NCBI GenBank assembly: GCA_022410635.1
Contig: JAJVDF010001202.1
Location: forward strand, 15,601-79,600
Source: Tretioscincus oriximinensis
Lineage: Eukaryota; Chordata; Lepidosauria; Squamata; Gymnophthalmidae
Direction: 5' to 3'
Length of the DNA stretch: 64,000 nt
The position numbers were made by a program, and so were the translations under genes. Numbering within the stretch: position 1 is the first letter of the stretch; each line of letters starts with the position of its first letter. The notes under the pieces were generated by a model. That model searched no databases. It was not told the DNA's origin and saw only the letters and a program-made list of their open reading frames with translations. Shown one piece after another: positions 44,440-56,574 of the stretch.

Positions 44440-44745
44440 CAGCTACCAATAGAGGTAGTGGTAGCTAACAGCTTGGATAGTTTCAAGACAGGACTACACA
44501 GGTTTATGGACACCAAGGGTATAAATGGATACTAGGATGGATGCCTGGATGCTGCCTCAGATGGAGCAACAGGCAGGACTCTTGAAATACCATTTGCAGG
44601 GAGTCATGAACAGGTGCATATTTTGCTTTCCTCTGTTCGAACTGCCCAGGTGCATCTGGTGGGCCTCTGTGTGACACAGAATGCTGGACTTGATGGGCTG
44701 TGGCCTAATCCTATGGCTCTTCTTATGTTCTTATGTTCTTATTGT
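44440..44745 (+). mobile_element. CR1 3' end, plus strand
   Basis: GGTAGCTAACAGCTTGGATAG through GGCTCTTCTTATGTTCTTATGTTCTTA; the tail has two ATGTTCTT units. Closest to the 13.8-kb fragment and reverse of the 5.8-kb copy. Confidence 0.9.
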
Positions 44746-46290
44746 GCAGAACACAATAATGAAAGCATAATTTTGGCTCTACTGCAAACGCAAATGATAA
44801 TAAATTACCTTATCTTTATGGTCCTCCACTTCCAAAGGTCTGAACACTGGGCAATCAGTAGTCAGACTAATACAGATGCCTTCAGAATTCCAAAGAAGGG
44901 AGGATGAAGACAGAACCCAGAATAATAAGGTGCTAGATGACAGGCATGAAAAAGGAGAATAGGGAGGCAAAAAGGAGGAGGTTGAGGTAGATACAGATAA
45001 AAGAAATTGAGGAGGAAGAAGAGAGCTTCAACCCAGAGCCTTATAACCTTTCACCCATCACTGTCAATAGATTTTCAGGAATCCCTAGCACAAAGCCTCT
45101 ATGAGGAACATGAGGAAGAAGACAGCTTTCATATGGAGGTTCCAGTAAGAGGGATCAGATAGGGGGAGGAAATAAAAGATCAAGATGAGGGACAAGATCC
45201 TGAGGAAAGCAAGGGCTACTTCACGAAATTTCAAGCCACTTCACAAAATTTTAAGCCACTGCTAACTTTTCTATTTTTGATATGAGTATTGATGCTGACA
45301 GCCAGAATGAGCTTGGTTACGTCTGAAGTTGCCCCCAGGAAGACACGATACAAGCAGAAAACCTATGCCCAGAACTCCAATTGTAGGAAGAATGAAGCCA
45401 CACCGATTATTCCACATCTTACATCAGAGATTCCTTGAATTGGCTACACACTTCAGATGATTGACTAACAGACTGTACCTTGCATCAGAAACTGCAGCAA
45501 CATCCAACCTTTTCCCTTGTACCCACAACACATATCTTTTTGCACACAAAATTCTTTCCTTACAGAGCCACATTTCTCATACAAATCTCATATCCTATAC
45601 AAAATCTCATACATGGAAGTCATGCACAGAACATCAATTTATTTCTTTTCTTCAGTTTTTTAACCACCTTCACTTCAGCAAGCCTCTATTCAGAACCAGC
45701 TTAGTGCTTGGGTTTTTTGGGGGGGTTGCTCCCTTTTTCCTTATTTTAACTTTTTTCTAACGAAGATGCTACCTCTACATTTTTTCATTTAATTCTTTTT
45801 TGAAAAATTAAAGGAGAAGAGCTCCTCCATGCATTTCCAACCAACTGTAGCCAAGAAACTATTTTTACTCACTTTTCTGTTTTTATAGTCTGTTTTTTTC
45901 CCATATAGGATCTCCTATCTGGATTCTAGCCAGCTGTGTTTAGCCAGCAATGAAGACATCGCTTCACAAGAAACCACCATAAAGCAGCCTGGTTATTAAG
46001 TTGTTTATTTCATATTTAAAGCAATAAGCATTTTGTTCTTTATTTTATTTCTGCCTGCTTTTGTACGTTCAGTTTAATTCTATCCTTCTATGGGGTACAA
46101 CTTGTCCTACCTGCTATTCTACTTTCAAGCTCATACATATTCTTATCCTAATATGCAGTTTGATTCTGGTATGATTCTACTATTAAGAAACATTACAAAT
46201 TTGGTTAACAAGATATTTTATGAAAAAACTGATTTCTAACCTCATTGCCAGATTTTTCCTGGCTAATTTTTTTCTTTTGTTTGCAAAGCC
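44746..46290. other. PPP1R37 intron, unclassified
   Basis: No gene was found. At 45,222-45,262 a short imperfect direct repeat occurs (CACGAAATTTCAAGCCACTTC / CACAAAATTTTAAGCCACTGC). A minus-strand open stretch ending at a GTAATTT (44,779-44,970) was tested as an exon and rejected. Confidence 0.4.
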
Positions 46291-46690
46291 AGTTTTTGGA
46301 ATGGACTTCCAAGGTCCTGGGGTCCAACCCCCTGCTCAATGAAGGATCCATTAAACCATTCCAGACAGATGACTGTCCAGTCTCTGTTGAAGACTTCCAG
46401 GGAAAGCGAACTCACCACTCCCTGTGGCAACCTGTTCCACTGGTTTATCACCCTGATTGTTAGGAAGTTCTTTCTGATCTATAATCTAAATCTTCTCCCT
46501 TGCAGTTTCATTCCATTGTTTCTAGTCCTTCCATGTGCCAACACTGCTGATCCCTTTGCTCTGTGACAGCCCTTCAGATATTTGTAGACAGCTATCAGGT
46601 CTCCTCTCAGTCTTCTCTTTTGCAGATTAAACATCCCCAGATCTTTTAACCATTCCTCATGGCCAAGCTCATGGCGATATCTTGGGAGAT
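46291..46690 (-). mobile_element. CR1 3' portion (different subfamily)
   Basis: Text such as GGGAAAGCGAACTCACCACTCC, CCTGTTCCACTGG, GATTGTTAGGAAGTTCTTTC, CAGGTCTCCTCTCAGTCTTC is a CR1 3' ORF2 segment of another subfamily, minus strand. Confidence 0.75.
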
Positions 46691-46799
46691 CTTTCATAAC
46701 AAAGGCAGTATGAACTAGCCACATAGCTAGTTTATTGGTCTGCTGCCCTGCTCTACATCCTGGAGCCCCTGTAAATCAGATACAGGGTATCTACAGCTG

Positions 46800-48010
46800 A
46801 CTTGATTTTAATTCCTTTCCTAATTATTCCTAACATTGAATTTGCTTCATTTGACGCACACTGGGTTGACATCTTCATTGAATTATCCACCAATACTTCA
46901 AGATTCTTTTCCTGCTTGATCACAGAATGCTTGGTTCCCATCAGTTGATAGGAATAATTGGAGTTCTTTGCCTCAATGTGCATGATTTTGCACTTGCTTA
47001 AGTTGAAGTGCATTTGCCACATTATAGCCCAATAACCCAATTTCAATAGATCATTCAGAAGCACTAACGGGGGTTCGCTTTCAATGTTATTAGATGCCTT
47101 ACGGAAATCAAAGGCAGCTTGGTCCGAAGTAGACAGACACATGTAACAGGAATCACAGGAGCAACACGACTTGGATCAGGAAGCAGTTTCAGGAAGCCCA
47201 CGGATCATGGAGTCCTCCAGAATGCCCTCATGTTCAATCTTTTATTGACCCAAATCAGAAGGCGTGTATCAAAGATTATGATGTCAAAAAAGGGTAGGTC
47301 CAACCCACGTGGGTCAGGGCGGACCCAGGTTGTGACACCTATGTGACGTGATTCTCTCCTCTCCAAGGAGGTGCAGCCTGGTCAGGAAATGCCAAATATG
47401 GTATGGTGTTGGTAAATAGGATGGACCCTCTTTAGCCATTGTTTGCCTTTGCTATTATTCTAATTACTGGAACCTAGTGGCTCACCCACAGGAGAAATAG
47501 TCTTAATGGTCTTAAATGGTTTACCTCCAGGCCACTATCAGGCTGATGGTTTCAGCCCAGGTGCACAGCCTGGTCAAACAAAGATAGTTCCTTTGCCTCA
47601 ATGGGTGTCATTAATTCATTCAGTCTGGCAAGGTTTCTTGAGCAAGATATGCCCTTAGGTCAGGAAAAGGTGATTTGGTTGTTCCTGTATGCTCCTGGAC
47701 TGGGTTGACCAGAGATTTTTTTGCCAATTAATATATGTCCCATGGATAATCCCAACAAAGCACCTTGCAATCACTTTCAGTTTTCACTACTCTGAACTGT
47801 TTAGTGTCATCAGAGAACTTGGCTGCTTAATTATTTACGTCACCACCCAGAGGTCCCAGTACTGAACCCTGGGGTACTCCACTTTTCATCTCCTTCCACA
47901 CAGAGAACTGCCCTGTCACTACTATCTATCCTGTCTTCTGTCTTTTTAGCCACTATCCATCCAGGACAGAGTCCTTATTACATGACTGAGGAGCTTTTGT
48001 AGGAAGCTAT
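46800..48010 (-). mobile_element. CR1 LINE portion, split by a solo ERV LTR
   Basis: CR1 at 46,800-47,064 (TCCTTTCCTAATTATTCC, CACTGGGTTGACATCTTCATTG) continues at 47,764-48,010 (CAGTTTTCACTACTCTGAAC, GGGGTACTCC) around the LTR. Confidence 0.85.
47065..47757 (-). mobile_element. solo LTR of the class II ERV family (second)
   Basis: 693 bp with AAGCAC on both sides (47,059-47,064 and 47,758-47,763), a 6-bp target-site duplication. Plus-strand start TAACGGGGGTTCGC, end ATAATCCCAACA. Internal sequence is close to the provirus LTRs (ACATGTAACAGGAATCACA, TCTTTTATTGACCC, CAGAAGGCGTG). Sense is minus. Confidence 0.85.
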
Positions 48011-48019
48011 GATAAAGAA

Positions 48020-48165
48020 CCTTTAAATATTAAGTGCCAGCAGTCTGGTTCCATCTTGGTCCAAATGAAACCCGTCCCTTTTGTGCAAGTATGGCCTATC
48101 CCAAAATGTTCCCCACCTCCTAACAAATCTAATTCCTTCCTCATAAACAACAGCCTCACGCACGC
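48020..48165 (-). mobile_element. CR1 ORF1-region fragment
   Basis: TGGTTCCATCTTGGTCC, AAGTATGGCCTATCCC and ACAAATCTAATTCCTTCC match 29,690-29,800 of the CR1 5' portion. Confidence 0.7.
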
Positions 48166-49360
48166 ATTGAAGGACTATAAGCATATTAAAATCATATCAC
48201 AATCTAGTTATCTGAAGACTAAATTTAACATCTAAGAAAACACTAATAACTTGCAATCATGTAAAGCTAAATTTAGCATTAAACAAACCCTATTAGGCAA
48301 AACCTAAGTCAATTTCAGCACTCAGGATCATTAATCATAAACATATCTTTTCTTGTGAGTGGAGGAGATGCAGATTGAAACAGCTTGCGACATAATAAAA
48401 TCAGAAATGGAAAAAACAATGAAGCAAACACAAATTACAGCAACAAAATAATTGTACTAAAGCTGAAATCTGGGAGCCAAATTGAAGAAAACCCCACAAA
48501 TTAAATCTTATGTCTGGTTGTTTAAAATAATGTAGTATTTGCTAATTTTCTGTCAAGGCTCCCACTGTAATCTGATAGTGTCCTTTTTGCTCCTGATTTA
48601 GCAGGGCAATTGCTTGAGATATCTGATTCAAACTTTTAGCTACGATACAAGCCGTAGTGCTTTTTTAATTGTGAGCTTAAAAATAGCGCTAATCCTTTTA
48701 TATAAAAGGCAAACAAGCCATCCTAGATGACATCAAAATGTGTATGTCCAGGAGGCTACTTGCCTTGCACAGCTACTTGCCTTGCGAGGATAGTGCTGTT
48801 AGGCACGATCCCCGCGTGCATCCTGTACAGGGGCGTCGCATTTTGACTGAAGCTGCAATGCCAGTATCGGAGCCACTGCGAGGCAGCAGGAGCCGACAGG
48901 GATCTGGAGTGAGGCGCAACCAGTGTCACGTCATTCCTGGAGTCCACAGGGCACCAGGTTGGGACTTCGATGCTGGCAGCAGAGACAATGCAAGGTGGCA
49001 GTGTCCATTGGCCCACCTGATTTGCCTCCATTGCCTCCCCACTCGGTCCCAGATCATCCCCTAGTGCGGCCCTTCTGGTGACTGTGTGCATCTGACCACT
49101 AAGTTCTGGAGCAGGCCAAAGCCAGGGAGTGGATTACTCAACCACCCTTGGGCCTGCTCCAGAGCTGAGCAGAAAGGCACATACAGTATCCCCTGCAGCC
49201 TGCCTGCTGTTTCCTCCCACCCATCCTTTCCCTGCAGCCCCTGGATCTCCCCTCTCCCCACCCCCACCCCCATTCTTAACTTCTTTTCCCTTCTCGCTAT
49301 AGAAGGAAAAAGATTTTAATCCCCAAGCCATCCTCCCACCCTTTCCTTCACCATCCCCCC
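48166..49360. other. PPP1R37 intron, partly GC-rich
   Basis: No gene was found. 48,740-49,270 is GC-rich and forms only short, unrecognised open frames. Near 49,108-49,164 a CTGGAGCAGGCC / GGCCTGCTCCAG inverted pair (12 bp) encloses a short spacer. Confidence 0.4.
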
Positions 49361-49490
49361 ATCATCATCATCATCATCATAACAACAATAACAATAACAA
49401 TAACAACAACAATAACAACAACAACAACAACAACAACAACAAGGAGAAGGAGAAGGAGAAAGGGAAGGAGAAAGAGAAAGAGAGGAAGAG
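49361..49490. repeat. compound trinucleotide microsatellite (ATC)n(AAC/AAT)n(GGA)n
   Basis: Seven ATC units, then about 60 bases of AAC/AAT units, then GGA/GAA units. Spurious poly-Cys or Asn reading frames result from it. Confidence 0.95.
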
Positions 49491-49504
49491 GACACTGACA
49501 CTCC

Positions 49505-49900
49505 AATGGAAACCCTGCAGGCAATCAAAATTGAACTAGACCAATTTTACTCTCTCACGGGCCTCACAGGTAATTTCGAAAAAAACAAGATCCACAGTAT
49601 CAACATCCCCCCTCACATCCAAGAATCCCTCAAAAAACTTACAACTTAACAATAGCATACAAGAAACTCCTTGACAGCTTGCAAGCTGGAAACACAAATC
49701 ATTTCTCACTCTAGCAGGAAGAATAGTGGTGATCAAAATGAAAATAATTCTGCAGTTGCATAATCTTTTTCATACGCTTACCTTTTATCTCTCCCCAAAA
49801 CAAATTAAAGTTTGGGAAAATAATATTGATTGCTACATCTTTTTGAAGAAGAAACCCAGGCTTTCTAAACGCAGGTTGACCTCCACTGCCCAGTGCCATC
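49505..49900 (+). mobile_element. L1 ORF2 fragment (left of the env)
   Basis: The plus frame TLQAIKIELDQFYSLTGLTG, FEKNKIHSINIP resembles the RT region just after the catalytic motif, where L1 families have a GLKIN-K-like box. Then KVWENNIDCYIFLKKKPRL corresponds to the thumb-end WNGKKPRI region. Stops interrupt it. It ends near 49,900. Confidence 0.65.
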
Positions 49901-49929
49901 TCACAAGACAAAGAGAAATTTTCTGTGGT

Positions 49930-52121
49930 TATTGAATAATGATACCAAATTGAAGAAAGGAATAGGACAACAAAGTCAATTGAGTGTGAAGTCCAAACAA
50001 CTATTGATACGAACATATAGTAAGAGAGTCAAGTGTGTAATGAATGCATTAAGCAGACTAAGAAGGGAGTAGAAATTCAAAATACCCTTTTATACCTTAC
50101 AGTTAAACCAAACTGTAATGCCACTATAGTCCCTCCATGCTATCATAATGATACCAAATTTGCTCGATGTTATCATAATGGCAATATAGTGTGTTATGAG
50201 CCATTAGCATTAGGCCCAATCACAGGGACAGCTTATATGGGTACAAAGGTGGGTCTTACAGCCCCTCAGCTACAAAAAAAGATAAGGCTAAAGCAATCTT
50301 TCGTTATGCACAAACCAAACAGGGATATATACAACATAATATTACAAGGAGCAAAGAAAAATGGGTGGAAGTACAGCTTTGCTTTGATGTATGCCAAGCA
50401 ATAAGTCTAGGGCAAGGACCCAGCGATAACGCAGGAGTGCCCTGTGGATCTCTTGCTTGGCACAGATCATACTTGCAAAACAGATGGTATCTCTTTTTAC
50501 GAGCAGGCAGCGCAATCTCTGGAAACATTCAACCAAGTACTTATGGGTCTATACTAGCAAACTATCAACCAAGTCTTTATTGGTATTCAGCAGCAGTAGG
50601 TTCTTCCAAAGTTGCAGGCCCTGAAGGAATTTACATGTCCCCCCAGCATCTACAAATTGTGAGTTATATACATGTACACCAATTTGTCTTCACAAGAATT
50701 TGACACAAACCACTCAAACCGATTACTTTGTACTTGGAATAGGAATTGAGGGGACAGGGACAGATTCTTATGGGTACCTAGTGTTCAAATTTACAAAAAC
50801 ACAGTATACCAATGCTCCTACTCGTATTTTTTGGAAATATCATGAAGAAATGAGAAAACTGAATAAGCTTCCTGTTCCCCCAAAGCACAAAACATGTTTA
50901 TTAACCTTGCTCAGTTGGTAGCCAAACAGTTATTGGTAAAGAATTGTTTTGTGTGTGGAGGAACAGGAACGGCAGATCGATGGCCTTGGCATGCTCAGGA
51001 GGTAAACTATACTGAGATTACCCTGAATCAAAAGAATTTCACCTTTAAGGAAATGTCAAATGAAACTTGGCAAGTTACCTCTAATTTAATAGGGCAATAT
51101 TGCTTTCAAAGGAGTAATACTTCCAAAATGACTGTCCTTGTGGGAAATCTAGATTGTATTGGGATTTGGAAAAATAAGACTTGGGGCTCTACTATCAATA
51201 TGTCTACCCCAACTTATGATTTAGCAAATATTACACAACTAAAATTTCTAAATGATCCAGAAAATGACACATTTACATGGATTACCCCCAGATGGGCTAT
51301 ACTGGATCTGTGGAGAGTTTGCGTATAATAAATTACCCCCAGGATGGTACGGTTCCTGTGTATTAGGAGTCATTCAACCTTCCTTTTTCCTGTTACCTTT
51401 GTAAAAGAAACAATACTTGGGAGTACCTGTATATGACAAGATTAGAGAACAACGCTCTGTCTCTTTCTCAGCCCCAAAGATAGGTAACTGGAAAGATGAT
51501 GAATGGCCTCCTGAAAGGATTGTGATGTATTATGATCCTGCAAGTTGGGCTAATGATGGAATGTATGGATATCAAACCCCCATTTATATGCTTAACAGAA
51601 TTATTCGACTTCAAGCAGTAGTAGAAATAATTACCAATGAAACCTCACAAGCTTTGCAACATTTAGCTAAAGAAAGTGTTTTATCTTGTACCTATATCAT
51701 GCAGAATCGATTAGCTGTTGAATATCTGCTTGCGCAGGATGGCGGGGTTTGTGGAAAATTTAATTTATCGAATTGTTGCATACAAGTAGACCAAAGTAAA
51801 GAAATTGTTTCTCAAATAACTCACAAAATAGTACAAGTTGCACATGTTCCAGTTCAAAAATGGACAGGAGTCCTAGATACTGATGGAATTTTAGGAGGTA
51901 TATTTAATAACTGGAAACAAGCTTTATTTTTCTCAGCTGCTTTTATTGTAGGATTAGCAACGCTACCTTGTCTTTTACCTATAATCAAAAATGCTATGCA
52001 AAGTATTGCAGAATCAGTGGTACAAAAACATTCAGCTACGATGATGGAAAACACTGCACCTGACTTACTAATTCCTGGATATCCAATGAAGATGGAAACC
52101 AAAACTCCAACATTCAACTAG
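49930..52121 (+). pseudogene. gamma-type retroviral env, broken
   Basis: Five plus frames follow in order: 50,033-50,404, 50,365-50,703, 50,700-50,921, 50,894-51,328 (SU part with a CFVCGG motif) and 51,417-52,121. The last covers the SU end, heptad region (IRLQAVVEI), an immunosuppressive-like region (MQNRLAVEYLLAQ), a GGVCGKFNLSNCC motif (seven residues between the first Cys and CC), the membrane span near LFFSAAFIVGLATLPCLLP, and a cytoplasmic tail. Frameshifts and stops break the SU. The motif type is common in endogenous Envs of reptiles and birds. The fusion function is not available from this copy. Confidence 0.85.
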
Positions 52122-52505
52122 CCAAAACAACAAGAAAGGAGGAGATGTAGGATCCATTTTCTCTACAGAAACCATCTTATAAAAAGCATGTCAGTGTTTA
52201 GCTAGGCAGAACAAAAGGAGCTTAGTGGAAAATTACTGACACAGAAAGTTTGGTGACTCATGACCCAGTAGCTAGAAGCCTGAAGGTCTAGTAAGATAAA
52301 AACTGGCTGAAACTAGCTTCCAGGAGTGGGAGTCAGTAGGTGAAGAATTTCCCCTATCTATTCAAGGCGTCTGCAGCCACTGTTATCTTGTTGTACCACG
52401 CATACAGCTATGTATTGTCACTCCTCGTAGCCCTTATGGTGGTCTTAGTAATTGGCCCGTAGATGAGACCACCACAGGTTGAGGAGGGCAGGCACGTACT
52501 GAGAA
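52122..52505 (+). repeat. 3' LTR of the gamma-type ERV
   Basis: AGAAAGGAGGAGA just before TGTAGG at 52,146 is a polypurine tract plus LTR start. The LTR runs to about 52,505 before L1 text resumes. I could not fix its exact end, and I see no 5' LTR, gag or pol between the L1 fragments, so the ERV is 5'-truncated. Confidence 0.6.
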
Positions 52506-52509
52506 GCAC

Positions 52510-53350
52510 CGTGGTCCTCCTCAACTCCTTTCACTCAACTTTCATTCTTGCCAATTACTTTGCCTGCTTCAACTCTCTTCTCTTTCTCTTCCATTCTGGG
52601 CAAAAAATGGAACTCGGTGATCTCCATCACCCAGAAGGCTTCTGGAGTCTGTTAACTACTAGACAGAAACCAATCACGACAATCCTATGCTTCATTAACA
52701 CTACAGACATGGAAGCTCTGGCAGAATAAACTAGCCCAACCCCCATCTTCACTAGCCACTCTTCGCTCTCTCCCTAATGCTCCTTGATGGAAAGGGACCT
52801 AGGACAAAATTAATGCCCTAGAGGGCGATACTTTGGCTGACGTGGCCTATTCTGACCTTAAAACTTAAACCACTGCTGAACTTCGGGAACTCCGGGGCCT
52901 CCCCACACACAACTGGCTGGAGGTGCTTGCAATAAAGCCCTCAGAGCTCAAAAAGAAAGAGCTTTCTTACAATATATTATATAGATGGTACTATACCCCG
53001 ATATCAAATAAACAGAAACAATAGGCCTCAATGCTGGCACAGCTGTTGACAAATGGGCACCTACCTGCTTATGTGAGGGGGTTGCCCCAGGGTTAAAGAA
53101 TTCTGGTCAATGGTGGGTGAAAGCTGATCTGCTAACCTGAGGATCAATATTCATTTTATCCCCGGTCTGGTTTTCTTCCTTCTCTTGAAGGAAGAACACA
53201 AAAATATAGAGAATCAGGCGCTATTAAAATCCCCCCCTTACTACGGCAAAAGCTGTCATTGCACAAAACTGGAAGAATGCTGCACTAATGACCAAAGACG
53301 AATAGATGACAAAACTTGGGCCTTAGTCCTAAATGAGTCTATTTGTGTAC
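52510..53350 (+). mobile_element. L1 ORF2 fragment (right of the env)
   Basis: Pieces in shifting frames (KKWNSVISITQKAS, TLQTWKLWQNKLAQPPSSLA, ELSYNILYRWYYTPI, then AKAVIAQNWKNAALMTKDE) are in the order of the L1 ORF2 C-terminus. They continue the left fragment after a short missing segment, so the ERV appears to be inserted in L1. Confidence 0.75.
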
Positions 53351-53399
53351 AAAAAGATAGAATGTTCCAGATACGCACAACACATTCACAGTTTACCCA

Positions 53400-53765
53400 T
53401 AAGTAAAAATAGCCCATGGTCACCTGAATGTATTCATCATGGATTAGAACAATTTAATTGTATGTTCTATCAATAGATTCCATCTTATTCCACTCATAGT
53501 CTTTTAACAACTGGTTGATTTTATGTATGTGGAAAAGCACATACACTTTTATTCCAGCTAATTTGTCCTCTAATGTGAAATGCTGCATTAGTTGTCTTGC
53601 CATTGGGCTCCCTCAAAAGAAGAACATTTAAGAGGTTGCTCCTCACATGCTGTATCCTGTCTCACAGCAGATTGTGACACAAAGGTTTCATTGTTCAGCA
53701 AAGCGTAATATGTCTCACTAGTGGAATTAAGCCCACTAAGTGGGATCTAGCATTCTCCCAAAGAC
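53400..53765 (+). pseudogene. possible retroviral Env SU fragment, very decayed
   Basis: In shifting plus frames I see a CIHHGLEQFNC run, then a TTG-FYVCGKAHT segment with a Pro-Ala-Asn-Leu run. This resembles the SU region GW..CG..-PANW of class II-type Envs. The similarity is short and broken by several stops, so it could be chance. Confidence 0.3.
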
Positions 53766-53784
53766 AATTGGCTTAATTCTTTTT

Positions 53785-55382
53785 TTTTTACAAAGATGTA
53801 CGTAAATATTACAATATACAACTACTAGTAACATAACTGGGTGGAATAAACATATCCATCAGAATCAATTAACATAGTGAACAAATAAACTATGACCAGG
53901 TATGATTTACATGCTAGCAATGAATACTTATCAAGATAGTCATTTATCGTAGAACATGCAAAAATTGAAAATACAATATAGTGGTTGATATATTGAATCT
54001 GAAGAGCAAGTCAGGGATGGGAACTTTGGTGCATTGAAGAGACACTCTAGTCAGATAGGAAGGACAACCAATATGTAGATTTTTGATGACACAGTGCAGA
54101 CATGTAGGAGGATCTCAGACAAAGAGAAGTGTCCAGCCTGGCTGCTTTGAGTAAGGGGCTCTATTTAGTCAGGAAATTCAAGAAATGTTTTTCTGTCAAA
54201 CCCAGCATTCTCTACTCCAACTATATGAGATGGATCTAGAATAATTGCAAAATCAGGTACTTGTTGTGAGAGCTTTCCCCAATGCTCCTAATTATGAGAA
54301 TTGTGATATCAGCAAATTGGTTTGGAAATTTCTTACTGATTCCTCCCTGGGATTGTCTGCATACTGGAATCAAACAGTTTTCTAATAATCTATGCCCGGA
54401 AGTTTCTGGAGGCATGCAAAAATGATCTACATTTACAGGATTTGCTGTTCCCATAAATTTCTTTTCATTCTTCCTTGAAAAGAATCAAAACCTAAATTAT
54501 CTTGAGATATTTGTTACATTAGCATATTGAATAGTTTTAATGCAAACAACCAATGAACAAATTACAATTCTAGGTGTCAGGCTCCTGATGGCATTCAGTT
54601 TAATCTTCTGCTATACTGGTATACTGGAAAGCAGCTTCACACTCTGTGTCTAAACCCAAACTACATCTGTAGGACAAAGCACAGCAGCATATCCTCTAGC
54701 ATACATAATTAAAAGTACTATGACCAAAACAAGTGATTTTTTTTAAAATTGAATGAATAATTAAATAAATTATGAATAACAGTTTGACTATGATACTTTT
54801 GAACTTCTTGAGGGCACATTCCAGTTTTTTGTTCTTTTTTTATAAGCATCCATAAATCCCAACAAAGACTATCAATATTCAGCACTGTATCTCTAACAAA
54901 ACGGATATATAACTACATACATCACTCCATAGTGTCACTAAGCATAAATATTTATACGTAACAACTGTGCATGACAAATGTATATTGAGTTAAAATAGTC
55001 CAACTTCTATGAGTCTGTACAACGTATAGACAGTTATAAACAATCAAGGAGACACAGATTCAAGTATAGAGGAGTTCAAGGCTGTTATAATTTCCATTGA
55101 TAGGATTCCGCAGATCTCCGAGCTTGGGACAAACCTTGGCACATTCTGATCTCGTTCATTAAATATACTTTCCCATCCAGTGACGAATAAGGTATGGTCA
55201 CTTACACAGTTCATCTACCTGTGCCACTAGGAACTCTGTATACATCCAGTTAAAACCAGAATATTAGGACACGTTCCCAAAATCACCCATGGTCAGACAG
55301 ATTATGGATTGCTGATTTGTTACTAGTGAATGAATAAATTATATCCTTGTAATGTACAAGGTTTTATGCTTTACCACATATA
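53785..55382. other. AT-rich unclassified DNA
   Basis: No recognised gene; a T-run near 53,780-53,790 suggests the 3' end of a minus-strand LINE or processed sequence. A 72-codon minus frame (54,454-54,236) has no named domain. The region may continue across the hAT MITE to 56,570. Confidence 0.4.
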
Positions 55383-55390
55383 TACATGGT

Positions 55391-55910
55391 TAGGGTTGCC
55401 ATATGTCCCGGTAAACAGGGACAATCCCGGTTTGGGGGACTAAAATATAGTCCCCTCCGGGTTTTAAGGCAAAATCCCAGCTTTTTACATTCCCCGATGC
55501 TGCATCAGGGAATGTAAAAAGGCGGGATTTTAAAGGCAAAGCAGCCGTCAGAGCTGACGGCTGCAGCCCGGCAGCACTTTCCGGGGTCCTGGAAGGACCC
55601 TCGGAGCGTGCCGAGTAGCTGCTCATTGGCTGGAGGCGGGGTTTCGCCCTGCTCTCGCCGCCAACTCGCCTCTAGCAGAGGAGAAACGCCTGGGTTTGTG
55701 ACAGGAGGGCAGCTCTGTCCTCCTCTCACAAACCCAAGTGTTTTTGTTCCACTGCTGCAGGCGAGTTGGCGGCGAGACCAGGGTGAAACCCCGTCTCCAG
55801 CAAAGGAGAGGTTTTGCCTGTCTCACTACAAGTGTCCGTATGTGCGCATGCATGCGTGCGCATGCACGCGTGCACGTGCGCTTGAGCGCACCCCACCCCC
55901 GTCTCACCTA
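55391..55910. mobile_element. hAT-type MITE, GC-rich, 520 bp
   Basis: Exactly flanked by TACATGGT (55,383-55,390 and 55,911-55,918), an 8-bp target-site duplication as hAT transposases make. Ends start TAGGGTTG and, reverse-complemented, TAGGTGAG. No transposase is encoded. It contains strong hairpins (55,471-55,531; 55,542-55,563) and an alternating purine-pyrimidine tract (about 55,845-55,885). Confidence 0.85.
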
Positions 55911-55918
55911 TACATGGT

Positions 55919-56570
55919 GGATGAAAGTATGTACCTAACTTCTTAAGGGGATACAGTCCAGAGTATAGACCATCTACATCATCTGCTAGTTCACATGCAT
56001 ATAGATCCAAATACCATATAAAAGTTTGTATCTGTAATCTAGGGTTATCTTCCAGGAATGGAGGTAAGTATATCATATATTGTAGATGGATGTAGACTAT
56101 TAAAATATAGGATGACAAGATGTAATGCTAGCTGGAACAACCTTTATGCGTTATTATTTATGAGATTTTCGATATAGTCTTCTTCAACAGCTAATAACTG
56201 CTGGAACACAGTTATATATGTTACAAACTTGTTCCTAGCTCAGGAGGCAATGCAGGTCTCTGAAACACCAAGACTCTTAAACACTGTATCACTATGCCTC
56301 AGATAACCTATATTAAAGACACATGTACATCTCTTATGGAATTAATGATTTGAGCCAACATGAAGAAGATTTAGGGAAATACCATTTATTTGCATGGTGA
56401 TGGTGTTAGTCTAAAAAAATACCTTTTAAATCCAAGCAATCTATTCTGTGTCTGAGATCACTGAATTCCTGAAAGATAAGAAATATACATTAGTGTACAA
56501 AGAAGGGAATCAGCTGGAGATTACAGATCAAGAAATAGAGAAAAAATATAACTGGGGCTCTTTATCAAAA
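55919..56570. other. AT-rich unclassified DNA (after the MITE)
   Basis: A minus frame, cut by the MITE at 55,918, is open to 56,118 (MSSYILIVYIHLQYMIYLPP and on). Not recognised. The rest has no features that I can name. Confidence 0.35.
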
Positions 56571-56574
56571 TATT

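Noticed and set aside
44779..44970. Possible host exon (open frame followed by GTAATTT)
   Set aside because: No good acceptor and no fit to PPP1R37 or another gene I know.
49316..49528. Cys/Tyr-rich minus frame
   Set aside because: Created by the trinucleotide microsatellite.
53785..56570. Foamy-virus-like Env interpretation of the AT-rich frames
   Set aside because: No conserved cysteine or motif pattern was convincing; left unclassified.
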